Shown: piece by piece, positions 1 through 6,677 of the stretch
How the letters are laid out: each line of letters opens with the position of its first letter
How positions within the stretch are numbered: the stretch's first letter is position 1
Assembly: GCA_020435865.1 (NCBI GenBank)
Contig: JAGQYZ010000146.1
Span: 1 to 8,022, forward strand
Length of the DNA stretch: 8,022 nt
DNA from: Aequorivita sp.
GTDB lineage: Bacteria > Bacteroidota > Bacteroidia > Flavobacteriales > Flavobacteriaceae
Reading direction: 5' to 3'
Position numbers and translations under genes: made by a program
The notes under the pieces: generated by a model
What the model saw: the letters and a program-made list of their open reading frames with translations, nothing else
The model's database searches: none
Told to the model about the DNA's origin: nothing

Positions 1-569
1 GCAGCAACTGGATTTAATGGATCCTGAATATTCACAAAATGTGGACCGCCCCCAAATGAACTGGTTCCAACTGCATAGGCATAACCCGTATCTTCATTTA
101 TAACTAAGTTATGGCAATGTCCAAACCCACCATAGTAAGCATCTTCCGTAAAGGTTTCAGGCGCATTGGTAACGTTGCGCAAACGGGTAAGGTCAAAGAC
201 CTGCATTCCGTGTCCGCTGGCTTCGCTTACTACAAACGCATAATTGTTGTACACTTTTATATCTCTCCATGTGCTGGAATCTGTATGGGCTGGTAGTTTT
301 CCAAGGTAAACCGGATTTACGGGATCTGAAATATCAACAAATGCCGCACCATTGCTCAAGCCCATTATAGCATATTCTTTTCCGTCCTGAGGGTCTGTCC
401 AGCCCCACGAATCGTTGCCTGAACTTGCGCCCAAATCGTTAAGGGTTAGGCGGGACAAAAGGTCGATGCCGTTACATGGAAAAGCGCCGGCCGTGCCATT
501 TTCACAAGGGGTCTGCGCTAAAGAAAACGCACTAATTAATAAGGCAAAAACTGGTAATATTTTTTTCAT
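1..569 (-). CDS. Choice-of-anchor B family secreted protein (N-terminal 189 residues, truncated by window edge)
   Basis: Reading the minus strand from the ATG at 569-567 gives an open frame to the left edge with no stop. Residues 1-18 are a signal peptide (MKK, then a hydrophobic ILPVFALLISAF stretch) with a likely SPase I site after SLA, leaving Gln at +1. The mature part has repeated beta-propeller-like strands: GLSNGAAFVDISDPVNPVYL, then STWRDIKVYNNYAFVVSEAS, then GHGMQVFDLTRLRNV, an HCHN motif and FVNIQDPLNPVAA. The repeated 'VDIsDPvNPv' phrase (LVIVD-like) and the STWRD/SEASGHGMQVFDL blocks are typical of choice-of-anchor B proteins. These are exported proteins of unknown function that often end in a type IX secretion sorting domain; that end would lie outside this window. 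It is divergent from thiL. The family call is from recognition of motifs; the function is unknown. Confidence 0.85.
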   Translation of the reverse strand, partial: MKKILPVFALLISAFSLAQTPCENGTAGAFPCNGIDLLSRLTLNDLGASSGNDSWGWTDPQDGKEYAIMGLSNGAAFVDISDPVNPVYLGKLPAHTDSSTWRDIKVYNNYAFVVSEASGHGMQVFDLTRLRNVTNAPETFTEDAYYGGFGHCHNLVINEDTGYAYAVGTSSFGGGPHFVNIQDPLNPVA

Positions 570-774
570 AATAGAGAGTATAAGGTTTAAAAAGGGCTAA
601 ATGTAACTATAATATTTGCTACTCTACAAACGCAAAAGGTTAAAAGTTAGTATGCTACTTATTTTGGCATCACTTTTCTATTTATAAACAGGGAAATTTG
701 GGATTATTTGCAACGGCTTTCGTTTATTGTTCATTGATGGTGTATTTTTGCAAAATTACCTTTAAACACGCACT
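570..774. promoter_or_regulatory. Divergent intergenic region between the secreted-protein gene and thiL
   Basis: These 205 AT-rich bases hold no plausible gene. They must carry the start signals of two divergent genes. The best signal is TATTTTTG at 743-750 (listed separately). Its mirror TAATTTTG on the minus strand (758-751) directly abuts it. I see no convincing -7 element closer to the minus-strand gene, which would leave that transcript with a leader of roughly 170-180 nt. Confidence 0.4.
743..750 (+). promoter_or_regulatory. Candidate Bacteroidota -7 element for thiL
   Basis: TATTTTTG matches the Bacteroidota housekeeping -7 consensus TAnnTTTG exactly and ends 24 nt before the thiL ATG, implying a short leader. 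The -33 TTG partner is not well placed: TTG at 727-729 is only 13 nt upstream, shorter than the usual spacing. The call therefore rests on the -7 match and position. Confidence 0.5.
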
Positions 775-1830
775 ATGTTCGAAAACAAAGACGATTCCAG
801 TACAAGTATTGAAAATTTAGGCGAGTTTGGGCTTATTGACCATCTCACCAAAAATTTCAAAATAAAACAAAAGTCAACCGTAAAGGGCATAGGCGATGAT
901 GCCGCTGTGATTTCTTGTGACTCCAAAAAGGAAATAGTTGCTTCCACAGATTTACTTTTGGAAGGCGTGCATTTCGATTTAAGCTACGTCCCCTTAAAGC
1001 ATTTGGGCTATAAAGCCGTGGTTGTAAACCTATCCGATGTATATGCCATGAATGCTGAACCAACACAGATTACAGTGAGCATCGCGGTTTCAAACAGGTT
1101 TCCTGTGGAAGCTTTAGAAGAACTATATGCAGGGATTACCGCTGCCGCAAAAATCTACAATGTTGATGTTGTGGGTGGCGATACCACTTCCTCAACAACG
1201 GGTTTGTTAATTAGCATTACTGCTATTGGAACAATAAATAAAGGAGAAGCAATATACAGAAGTGGCGCAAAAGAAAACAATCTGTTAGTTGTAACGGGCG
1301 ACCTTGGGGCAGCTTATATGGGGCTTCAGGTTTTAGAGCGCGAAAAGGAAGTTTTTAAAGTGAACCCGAATTCACAACCAGATTTAGAACCGTATTCCTA
1401 TTTAGTTGAAAGACAATTGAAGCCTGAAGCTAGAAAGGATATTTCAGGTCTATTAAAGGAACTTGATGTGAAACCTACTGCAATGATTGATATTAGCGAT
1501 GGGCTGTCTTCGGAAATTATTCATATATGTAAGAACTCAAAAGTTGGTTGCAATTTGTTTGAAGATAAAATTCCGTTAGATCCACAAGTTATTTCAACAT
1601 GTGAAGAATTTAATCTAGATAGTACAACAATCGCTTTAAGCGGAGGTGAGGATTATGAATTACTCTTTACTATTAAAACCGAGGATTATCCTAAAATTAA
1701 GGCGAATCCACACCTAACGGTTATTGGTCATATTACTGATGAAAAAGAAGGAATCCATTTAATTAGCCGTGCGGGAACTAAAATACCCTTGGTTGCACGC
1801 GGATGGAATGCGCTAAAAAATAATGGATAA
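775..1830 (+). CDS. thiL: Thiamine-monophosphate kinase
   Basis: ThiL phosphorylates thiamine monophosphate with ATP to make thiamine diphosphate, the last step of cofactor synthesis in the cytoplasm. The 351 residues match the family's usual 320-350. The conserved blocks occur in order: GIGDDAAV (38-45, Mg/nucleotide-binding aspartates), STDLLLEGVHF (57-67), NLSDVYAMNA (85-94), VGGDTTSS (133-140), TGDLG (174-178), RQLKPEAR (213-220), MIDISDGLSSE (237-247) and SGGEDYELLFT (289-299). N-terminal AIRS/PurM-like and C-terminal AIRS_C domains are both complete. The ATG at 775 is the natural start; about 30 residues precede the first conserved motif, and there is no Shine-Dalgarno sequence, as expected for Bacteroidota. 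No other thiamine gene is present, so it appears to be a stand-alone locus with its own promoter. Confidence 0.96.
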   Translation: MFENKDDSSTSIENLGEFGLIDHLTKNFKIKQKSTVKGIGDDAAVISCDSKKEIVASTDLLLEGVHFDLSYVPLKHLGYKAVVVNLSDVYAMNAEPTQITVSIAVSNRFPVEALEELYAGITAAAKIYNVDVVGGDTTSSTTGLLISITAIGTINKGEAIYRSGAKENNLLVVTGDLGAAYMGLQVLEREKEVFKVNPNSQPDLEPYSYLVERQLKPEARKDISGLLKELDVKPTAMIDISDGLSSEIIHICKNSKVGCNLFEDKIPLDPQVISTCEEFNLDSTTIALSGGEDYELLFTIKTEDYPKIKANPHLTVIGHITDEKEGIHLISRAGTKIPLVARGWNALKNNG

Positions 1831-1839
1831 GTTTTTAGG

Positions 1840-1877
1840 AAGGGGCACAAATAGTTTGTTCCTTAAATTTTAAGGAA
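1840..1877. terminator. Weak hairpins in the convergent gap after thiL
   Basis: Two overlapping, mutually exclusive inverted repeats lie between the converging ends of thiL and the small minus-strand gene. One pairs AAGG/CCTT plus ACAAA/TTTGT (1840-1864). The other is TTCCTTAA-att-TTAAGGAA (1859-1877, 8-bp arms). Both are AT-rich and neither is followed by a proper T-run, so termination here is only a guess from position. Confidence 0.3.
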
Positions 1878-1905
1878 GGATAATCTTGAAAAAAGTTGCA
1901 GATTT

Positions 1906-2151
1906 CTAATGGATTGAAAGTCTTTTCTTTTTTTTGAAAAAAGAAGATAAACACTCATTCACTTCCCGTTGTTTTCTGGTAAGCAATTCATATTTACCAG
2001 AATAACTGTTTGAAACTTCTTTGCCGCAACAAGCACATTTGTATTCACTAATGTGGTCGGTAATTTTACGGGTAACGATGTAATCATGGCCAAATGCTGT
2101 GCATACCAGGCTCAAAATTGGAGGTCGGTTTTGGGGAATAACTTTATCCAT
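1906..2151 (-). CDS. Small Cys-rich (possible zinc-binding) protein of unknown function
   Basis: I do not recognise this 81-residue protein. It has C17 and H22 within a 'VCTAFGHDY' segment and a 'CACCGKE' cluster (C39, C41, C42), followed by a basic C-terminus (FFKKKKRL). A Cys/His pair about 20 residues ahead of a CxCCG knuckle suggests a small metal-binding fold. There is no signal peptide and no membrane segment, so it should be cytoplasmic. The ATG at 2151-2149 is preceded by an A/T-rich stretch without a Shine-Dalgarno sequence, normal for this group. It lies 62 nt downstream of the alpha/beta hydrolase in the same direction, so the two could share a transcript. It converges on thiL. The gene is likely real given its coherent composition and motif pattern, but its function cannot be inferred. 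Confidence 0.7.
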   Translation of the reverse strand: MDKVIPQNRPPILSLVCTAFGHDYIVTRKITDHISEYKCACCGKEVSNSYSGKYELLTRKQREVNECLSSFFKKKKRLSIH

Positions 2152-2213
2152 ATTTGTTAAATTATTGGGGTTAGTCCCTCAATATTAGACAAATATTAGA
2201 TAAAACGCAAGAT

Positions 2214-2984
2214 TTATTCGATGAAATGCATATAATCCATAATAGCGCTCTTATTTTCTATCATGCTCATATGGCCTCCTTCAATAATTTTTACAGCACA
2301 ATCACAGTGTTCTGCCAACTGCTTTGCTTCCAAAATTGGTAAAATAGGATCTTCTTCCGCTAAAACCAGATACTTTTCTTTATTGAAATTTTTTAAAACT
2401 TCCGTTCTGTCCTTTCGGTTGCGCATTCCTTTTATAGCAGCTTTTATGCCTTCCACAGGAAAAGAATATGCTTCTCTTTTTAAAATTTCAATTTCCACTG
2501 AATACTTTTCACGGGAAGTTTCAGCAAACAAATTTCCAATGGCCATACTAATATATGCTTGTGGATTTTGATCAATAACTTTCAGTGCACGATTCCGGTT
2601 TTCTTTTCGTTCTTCAGAATCTGCTGCAGGAGTTGAGTTTAGAAGAACCAATTTTTCAATTTTTTCTTCAAACATTTCGGTAAAGGCCAAAGCAACATAA
2701 CCACCCATAGAATGGCCAATAAATGTGGCTGAGGAAATTTCAAGCTGTTGCATTAGTTCATGTACAACTTCAGCCATCAATTCCATAGAATGGATTTCAG
2801 AAATAACGCCGCTTTTTCCGTGACCGGGAAAGTCAATTGTAATTACAAAGTTATTTTTTGATAATTGTGGAATCAACGGTTTCCACATATTGGAACTTTC
2901 CAAAAAGCCATGCAAAAGGACTATTGCCGAACCTTTTCCAAAGGTTTCGTAATAAATTGGAATATTTTTATAAGGATAAATCAT
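2214..2984 (-). CDS. Alpha/beta-fold hydrolase
   Basis: A 256-residue cytoplasmic alpha/beta hydrolase of the MenH/esterase-like size class. It shows HGF after beta-3 (HG at 25-26, oxyanion region), DFPGHGKS (51-58), the nucleophile elbow GHSMGG (90-95, Ser92), an acid residue in AEEDPILP (probably Asp212) and the catalytic His in EGGHMSMIE (His238). The triad order Ser-Asp-His is intact, and the short cap of 'NRALKVI..GNLF' type lies between about 120 and 190. The substrate cannot be assigned; an ester, thioester or C-C bond are all possible. The ATG at 2984-2982 starts MIYPYKNIPIYYE, the usual first beta strand, so no earlier start is needed. Just upstream is the terminator of the aminopeptidase gene, leaving almost no room for a promoter, which is unusual. 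Confidence 0.9.
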   Translation of the reverse strand: MIYPYKNIPIYYETFGKGSAIVLLHGFLESSNMWKPLIPQLSKNNFVITIDFPGHGKSGVISEIHSMELMAEVVHELMQQLEISSATFIGHSMGGYVALAFTEMFEEKIEKLVLLNSTPAADSEERKENRNRALKVIDQNPQAYISMAIGNLFAETSREKYSVEIEILKREAYSFPVEGIKAAIKGMRNRKDRTEVLKNFNKEKYLVLAEEDPILPILEAKQLAEHCDCAVKIIEGGHMSMIENKSAIMDYMHFIE

Positions 2985-2990
2985 GCTTTA

Positions 2991-3026
2991 TAAAAAGACC
3001 TAACTAGTTATAAAGCCAGTTAGGTC
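2991..3026 (-). terminator. Intrinsic terminator after the aminopeptidase P gene
   Basis: On the minus strand GACCTAACT (3026-3018) pairs with AGTTAGGTC (3005-2997) across a 12-nt loop, a perfect 9-bp stem followed at once by TTTTTA (2996-2991). This is a textbook Rho-independent terminator for the aminopeptidase transcript, 28 nt past its stop. The T-run ends only 6 nt before the hydrolase ATG. Confidence 0.8.
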
Positions 3027-3053
3027 ATTAGTCTTAAATTATTGGTTCTTGCC

Positions 3054-4346
3054 CTATTTATTCATAATCTCCTCAATCTCTTCCGCTTCAATAGGAATGT
3101 TGCGCATCAAGTTAAAAGGTTCTCCTTTTTTCTGGATAACAACATCATCTTCTAAACGAATTCCGAACCCTTCTGCAGGAATATAGATTCCCGGTTCTAC
3201 AGTGAAAACCATGTTTTCGGTCATCTTTTCCCATAGGATTCCGTAGTCGTGCGTGTCTAGGCCCATGTGGTGACTGGTGCCGTGCATAAAGTATTTTTTA
3301 TAGGCAGGCCAATTTGGATCCTCGTTTTTTACATCGGCTTTGTCAATTAGTTTTAGGCCGAGAAGTTCTTTGGTCATCAGTTTGCCCACTTCTTCGTGAT
3401 ATTCTTTCCAGTAATTCCCAGGAACCAACATTTTTGTAGCGTCGTCTTTCACGCGCTTTACGGCATCATAAACTTCGCGCTGACGCTTGGTGAATTTTCC
3501 ACTTACGGGAATGGTTCGGGTCATGTCACTGGAATAGTTTGCATATTCAGCACCAACGTCCAAAAGAATCAAATCCCCTTTTTTGCATTGCTGATTATTT
3601 TGAATGTAGTGAAGTACATTTGCATTGTTTCCACTTGCAACAATTGGCGTATATGCAAAACCACGAGAGCGGTTTCTTAAAAACTCGTGCATAAATTCAG
3701 CCTCAATCTCGTATTCCCAAACGCCGGGTTTTACGAAATTCAATATTCTTCTAAGCCCTTTTTCGGTGATGTTACAGGCTTGTTGAATTAAATCGATTTC
3801 AATTTTATCTTTTACGGAACGCAAACGTTGCAAAATAGGGTTGCTACGTTCCCAACTGTGTGCTGGAAATTTCGCTTTTGTTTTTTTGATGAAGCGATCC
3901 TCGCGGGTTTCGGTTTCAACACTTTGGCGGTAATGCTCGTTGGTGTTGAAGTAAATAGTTTGGGCTTGGGTCATTACTTCAAAGAAAATCTTGTCGAATG
4001 CTGCAAGCCAGTAAACCGATTTTATTCCGCTTACCTCAAAAGCTTTCTCTTTGGTCAATTTTTCACCTTCCCAAACGGCAATGTGATCATTGGTTTCGCG
4101 CACAAAAAGCATTTCGCGGTGGTCTTTATTCGGAGCGTCTGGGAAAAGCACCAAAATGGTTTCCTCCTGATCGGCACCTGTTAAATAAAAAATATCACGT
4201 GCTTGCTGAAAAGGCATCGTACTATCTGCACTGATTGGAAAAATATCATTACTGTTAAAAACGGCTAAGCTCTTTGGCTTCATCTGGGCCATAAAGTTTT
4301 TACGGTTTTTTATAAAGAGTTTGCTAGGAATTTGATCGTACTTCAT
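3054..4346 (-). CDS. Xaa-Pro aminopeptidase (aminopeptidase P, M24B family)
   Basis: Removes N-terminal residues that precede proline, using a dinuclear metal centre (usually Mn) in the pita-bread fold. The 430 residues match bacterial aminopeptidase P. The N-terminal creatinase-like domain (about 1-170) includes FYLTGADQEETILVL. The catalytic domain has all five metal ligands in family context: Asp263 (LLDVGAEY), Asp274 (SSDMTRT), His359 (MHGTSHHMGLD), Glu384 (VEPGIY) and Glu399 (RLEDD). The accessory His355 and His366 (THDYG) are also present. There is no signal peptide, so it is cytoplasmic. It is transcribed alone: 133 nt separate it from the upstream glycosyltransferase gene and a strong terminator follows it. 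The ATG at 4346 gives MKYDQIP, a common start in this family. Family identity is secure; pepP is the likely symbol, but it is not assigned here because several M24B paralogues occur in this group. Confidence 0.95.
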   Translation of the reverse strand: MKYDQIPSKLFIKNRKNFMAQMKPKSLAVFNSNDIFPISADSTMPFQQARDIFYLTGADQEETILVLFPDAPNKDHREMLFVRETNDHIAVWEGEKLTKEKAFEVSGIKSVYWLAAFDKIFFEVMTQAQTIYFNTNEHYRQSVETETREDRFIKKTKAKFPAHSWERSNPILQRLRSVKDKIEIDLIQQACNITEKGLRRILNFVKPGVWEYEIEAEFMHEFLRNRSRGFAYTPIVASGNNANVLHYIQNNQQCKKGDLILLDVGAEYANYSSDMTRTIPVSGKFTKRQREVYDAVKRVKDDATKMLVPGNYWKEYHEEVGKLMTKELLGLKLIDKADVKNEDPNWPAYKKYFMHGTSHHMGLDTHDYGILWEKMTENMVFTVEPGIYIPAEGFGIRLEDDVVIQKKGEPFNLMRNIPIEAEEIEEIMNK

Positions 4347-4368
4347 CGTATTGTTTTATGAATTTCTT

Positions 4369-4376
4369 CAAAATTA
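4369..4376 (-). promoter_or_regulatory. Candidate -7 element for the aminopeptidase gene
   Basis: The minus strand reads TAATTTTG, an exact TAnnTTTG match, ending 22 nt before the ATG. The spacing resembles that of the thiL candidate. No TTG -33 element is visible at the usual distance; that position is occupied by a TTATCCACA sequence (listed separately). Confidence 0.4.
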
Positions 4377-4393
4377 ATTATTATAAAGTTATC

Positions 4394-4402
4394 TGTGGAT
4401 AA
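4394..4402 (-). promoter_or_regulatory. DnaA-box-like 9-mer TTATCCACA
   Basis: The minus strand carries TTATCCACA, a perfect match to the classical DnaA box, within a small palindrome TTATC-TGTG-GATAA (4389-4402). It sits where the -33 region of the aminopeptidase promoter would be. A single box in AT-rich DNA can arise by chance, and there is no cluster that would suggest an origin. Confidence 0.25.
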
Positions 4403-4479
4403 TGAAGGGTTAAAAGTGTATTAATTATGGTATATGTAGAAAAAGTCTTGTTTTTTCAGTTCTGTGTAGACTACCTTTT

Positions 4480-6000
4480 TCATTCAAATATTCTGTCTTT
4501 AAATAGCTCTTTCATTTTTTTGAAATCTTGTTTGGGCTTTTTGCAAATGTAAATCCGTTGGTATAGTTCTTCTTCGTTGTCTGCATATGGGTTATAAATT
4601 GACTTGACCAAAGTCACTTCTTTAAAAAAAGAATCAAAAAAATTCCCAACTTGATAACTCAAAGCAATTACAGTATTGGGCATTTTTCCTTTCGGTGTCC
4701 AACTGTAAAAACTTCCGTGATAGGAAAACGCTTTGGGAAGATGGTATGATTCTCCAAAAAGAGCTACAGCTCCTGCTTGTCCATAATGTTTCCCCCAGAT
4801 TAAGCAATCTTGTTTTTCGTTATTCGGCAAACTGTCATATACAGTTGCTAGCTTTTGCATGGTAGTTTTCCACTTTTCGCTTGTGTAATATTCATCATAC
4901 TTCACCCCGAATTCACCACCGGGTATTTCTTTTTCTTCATGTGGATATACTTTTTCAAGATAGCGGCTAAAACTATAAACAGGCATTCCGAAAGGAATAA
5001 GTACGGCGCCCAAAACTAGTAATGCTGAAATTGGGTAAAGCGCCCATTTTCTTTTTACAAATACAAATTGCTCCCAAAAAATTGCTCCAAAAGGGATGAG
5101 GGTCAATATAATGGGGAAGAAATAATACCCCTTTCCATTTTTATAAAAGAGCAATAAAAAAGACAAACCAATAGCTATTGACAATACGCGAACTATAAAG
5201 TTGCTTTTTGATTTGATGAAATAAATAATTGCAGGAATTACCAATAATATGGAAACAACCGGGTTGACCGCCATTAATAAATTAGTCAAGTTTTCAAGTC
5301 TGCTTATTTTCTCTAATTGGGTCTCGTATAGCCTTTCGGTCATTTGCAGCAGTGGAAAATCATTAAAGTATTGCCAAATAATATTCGGTGTAATGCACAG
5401 TAGAAACACAATGACATTAATCCAAAATTTGTGTTTTAGCAATGCTGCTCTTGTTTGTTTAAAGAGTAATATAGAAGAAAGCCCAAACAGAAAAAAGATG
5501 CTGTCATATTTTGCTAAAAAGCCAAGAATGCAAAACAGTGTAAGGTACCACAAGGATTTTTTATCGAGGTATTTTACAAAACGCAACAGCTGATAAAAAC
5601 TTAAAACCCAAAACAACTGACTGAAAACTACAGGCTGAAAAAGTTGTTGGGAGCGGCCAAGTCCCGGTGCGATAATTATAGCTAACAGCACTAAAAAAAC
5701 TGCTGTGTTTTTTCCGCCTAATTCAAGGGTGGTTTTTGCTGCGTAAATAACAATGAGTATGGAGGCAAGATGGGAAAAAATGTGATGTATAAATACGGAC
5801 TGGGAATGAAACAGATTTTGGATAAACGCTATAAGCGCAATTAAAGGCGGAAATTCCATATAGCCAAACGCTAGGTGTTTTCCTGTTTCAATATGTAACA
5901 ATTCATCGCCTTGAAAACCTGAATGGCTGTCCGCTAGTAGATGCAAAATTATTTTTAAAAGGCAAAAAAATAAAACAATCAGTTTGGTTTTTTTATTCAT
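4480..6000 (-). CDS. Integral-membrane glycosyltransferase, GT39/ArnT-like (PMT_2 superfamily)
   Basis: Likely a GT-C enzyme that moves a sugar from a polyprenyl-phosphate donor to an envelope acceptor on the outer face of the inner membrane; donor and acceptor are unknown. From the ATG at 6000 it has 506 residues. After a first membrane helix (KLIVLFFCLLKIILHLLA) comes the loop FQGDELLHIETGK (29-41), whose GDE supplies the conserved acidic residues of this superfamily, followed by FGYMEFPPLIAL. Roughly ten more hydrophobic segments follow to about residue 360, then a soluble C-terminal domain with DCLIWGKHYGQAGAVALFG and FSYHGSFYSWTPKGK, blocks I recognise from bacterial GT39 proteins. The frame can be extended 20 codons to a TTG at 6060, but the extension runs into the repeat and would place charged, unrelated residues before the first helix, so the ATG is preferred. 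It stands alone, with no glycan cluster visible. Confidence 0.87.
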   Translation of the reverse strand: MNKKTKLIVLFFCLLKIILHLLADSHSGFQGDELLHIETGKHLAFGYMEFPPLIALIAFIQNLFHSQSVFIHHIFSHLASILIVIYAAKTTLELGGKNTAVFLVLLAIIIAPGLGRSQQLFQPVVFSQLFWVLSFYQLLRFVKYLDKKSLWYLTLFCILGFLAKYDSIFFLFGLSSILLFKQTRAALLKHKFWINVIVFLLCITPNIIWQYFNDFPLLQMTERLYETQLEKISRLENLTNLLMAVNPVVSILLVIPAIIYFIKSKSNFIVRVLSIAIGLSFLLLFYKNGKGYYFFPIILTLIPFGAIFWEQFVFVKRKWALYPISALLVLGAVLIPFGMPVYSFSRYLEKVYPHEEKEIPGGEFGVKYDEYYTSEKWKTTMQKLATVYDSLPNNEKQDCLIWGKHYGQAGAVALFGESYHLPKAFSYHGSFYSWTPKGKMPNTVIALSYQVGNFFDSFFKEVTLVKSIYNPYADNEEELYQRIYICKKPKQDFKKMKELFKDRIFE

Positions 6001-6048
6001 TTGGCTTCGTATTGCTAATAGGGGAGATCTTAGGCATAAGATTAGTTT

Positions 6049-6147
6049 GTGGTTAAGCAACTAATTTAGCAAAAATGGAACGAACCAGAAGAAAATCCGC
6101 AATGATTTTCGTAAGTAGGCTTATAATCAAAACAATTAATTATACAC
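6049..6147. repeat. Structured direct repeat, copy A (between the glycosyltransferase and GNAT genes)
   Basis: This 99-bp copy matches copy B at 6678-6771 in the same orientation. Shared blocks in order: a 25-bp block at 6049-6073 with one difference (GTGGTTA(A/G)GC then AACTAATTTAGCAAA), TCCGCA at 6096-6101, TTCGTA at 6108-6113 running into GTAnGTnGGC (6111-6120), and AATTAATTATACAC at 6134-6147. The sequence between the blocks differs. The centre forms a hairpin GAAAATC-CGCAAT-GATTTTC (6091-6110). AACTAATT (6059-6066) can pair with AATTAATT (6134-6141) with one mismatch, so the unit may fold into one long imperfect hairpin. It ends 49 bp before the glycosyltransferase ATG and begins 17 bp after the GNAT stop. 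Confidence 0.85.
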
Positions 6148-6164
6148 CTTCTTGCCAGTAGTTT

Positions 6165-6599
6165 TTATTCCACTCGCTTATTAAATATTTTCTGTTCTTT
6201 GTTGATTTCAAATCCTATATTTTCGTAAAATCTATGACTTTCTTTTCTAATCACATTGCACCTTACTCTAACTTTTTTACAATTTTTTAATTTACTCCAT
6301 TCAATTACTTTGTCCACCAATTTTTTGCCAATTCCATTTTTCCTGAAATTTTCGTCCACAACTAAACCTCCGATTTCTACAAAAAATTCAGATTCAATTC
6401 TTAATGAGAAAAATCCGTGAATCCAACCGACTATTTTTCCGCTTTCGGTTGCTACTTAAACACAATTGTCAGTATTTGTTAAAATTTTTTCCAGTCGGTT
6501 TTGAATATCTGCATTTCGGGTTTCGTAACCTAATTGATTTGAAAGCTCGGTTATAAATTCCGAGTCGTTTATTTTCGCAATTCTTATTGATATTTGCAT
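6165..6599 (-). pseudogene. GNAT-family N-acetyltransferase, interrupted by one in-frame stop
   Basis: The minus strand from the ATG at 6599 reads a complete 144-codon GNAT protein in one frame, broken only by TAA at 6458-6456 after residue 47 (...NTDNCV). Past the stop the same frame continues VATESGKIVGWIHGF, a typical GNAT beta-2/beta-3 hairpin. Next come EFFVEIGGLVVDENF and the acetyl-CoA-binding motif A, RKNGIGKKLVDKVIEW (R/Q-x-x-G-x-G/A), and motif B, ESHRFYENIGFEI, to a normal end at TAA 6167-6165. Such enzymes move an acetyl group from acetyl-CoA to an amine; the acceptor is unknown. One substitution explains the break and there is no frameshift, so it is a young pseudogene, a sequencing error, or possibly read through. 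It lies exactly between the two direct repeats, which suggests it moved in as a unit. Confidence 0.85.
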
Positions 6600-6677
6600 T
6601 TTAAATTTTCTATTGAATTTTGTGGTTAGAACGTATTTTTTCAAATTACAGGCAAAGGTTTGTGTATGGTTAGCTGC
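6600..6677. other. Upstream region of the GNAT gene inside the repeat-bounded unit
   Basis: No gene is seen here. TGGTTAG occurs at 6623-6629 and 6667-6673, and a third time inside copy B at 6679-6685, the last two 12 nt apart. I see no exact TAnnTTTG element for the GNAT gene on the minus strand. Confidence 0.3.

Noticed and set aside
2181..2200. Short tandem AATATTAGA repeat before the small Cys-rich gene
   Set aside because: Two 9-bp copies in an AT-rich spacer are too little to call a regulatory site.
3828..4184. Plus-strand open frame opposite the aminopeptidase gene
   Set aside because: It is antisense to a fully conserved gene, has no recognisable motif and no start signal. The same holds for the other open frames opposite or inside the listed genes.
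4455..4466. Twelve-base match TTCAGTTCTGTG shared with the predicted bridge RNA (6916-6927)
   Set aside because: No further similarity and no link to the element's ends; a chance match in this composition is plausible.
6001..6060. TTG start at 6060 for the glycosyltransferase
   Set aside because: The extra 20 residues run into the repeat and place a non-conserved segment before the first membrane helix; the ATG at 6000 is better.
6049..6147. Copy A (and copy B) as canonical integron attC sites
   Set aside because: A GTTRRRY box is present, but its RYYYAAC partner is missing at the other end, the box is on the wrong side relative to the gene, and no integrase gene is seen. Kept only as an analogy.
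6165..6359. Separate short acetyltransferase starting at GTG 6359
   Set aside because: It is in the same frame as the N-terminal half and lacks the first half of the GNAT fold; it is the distal part of the interrupted gene.
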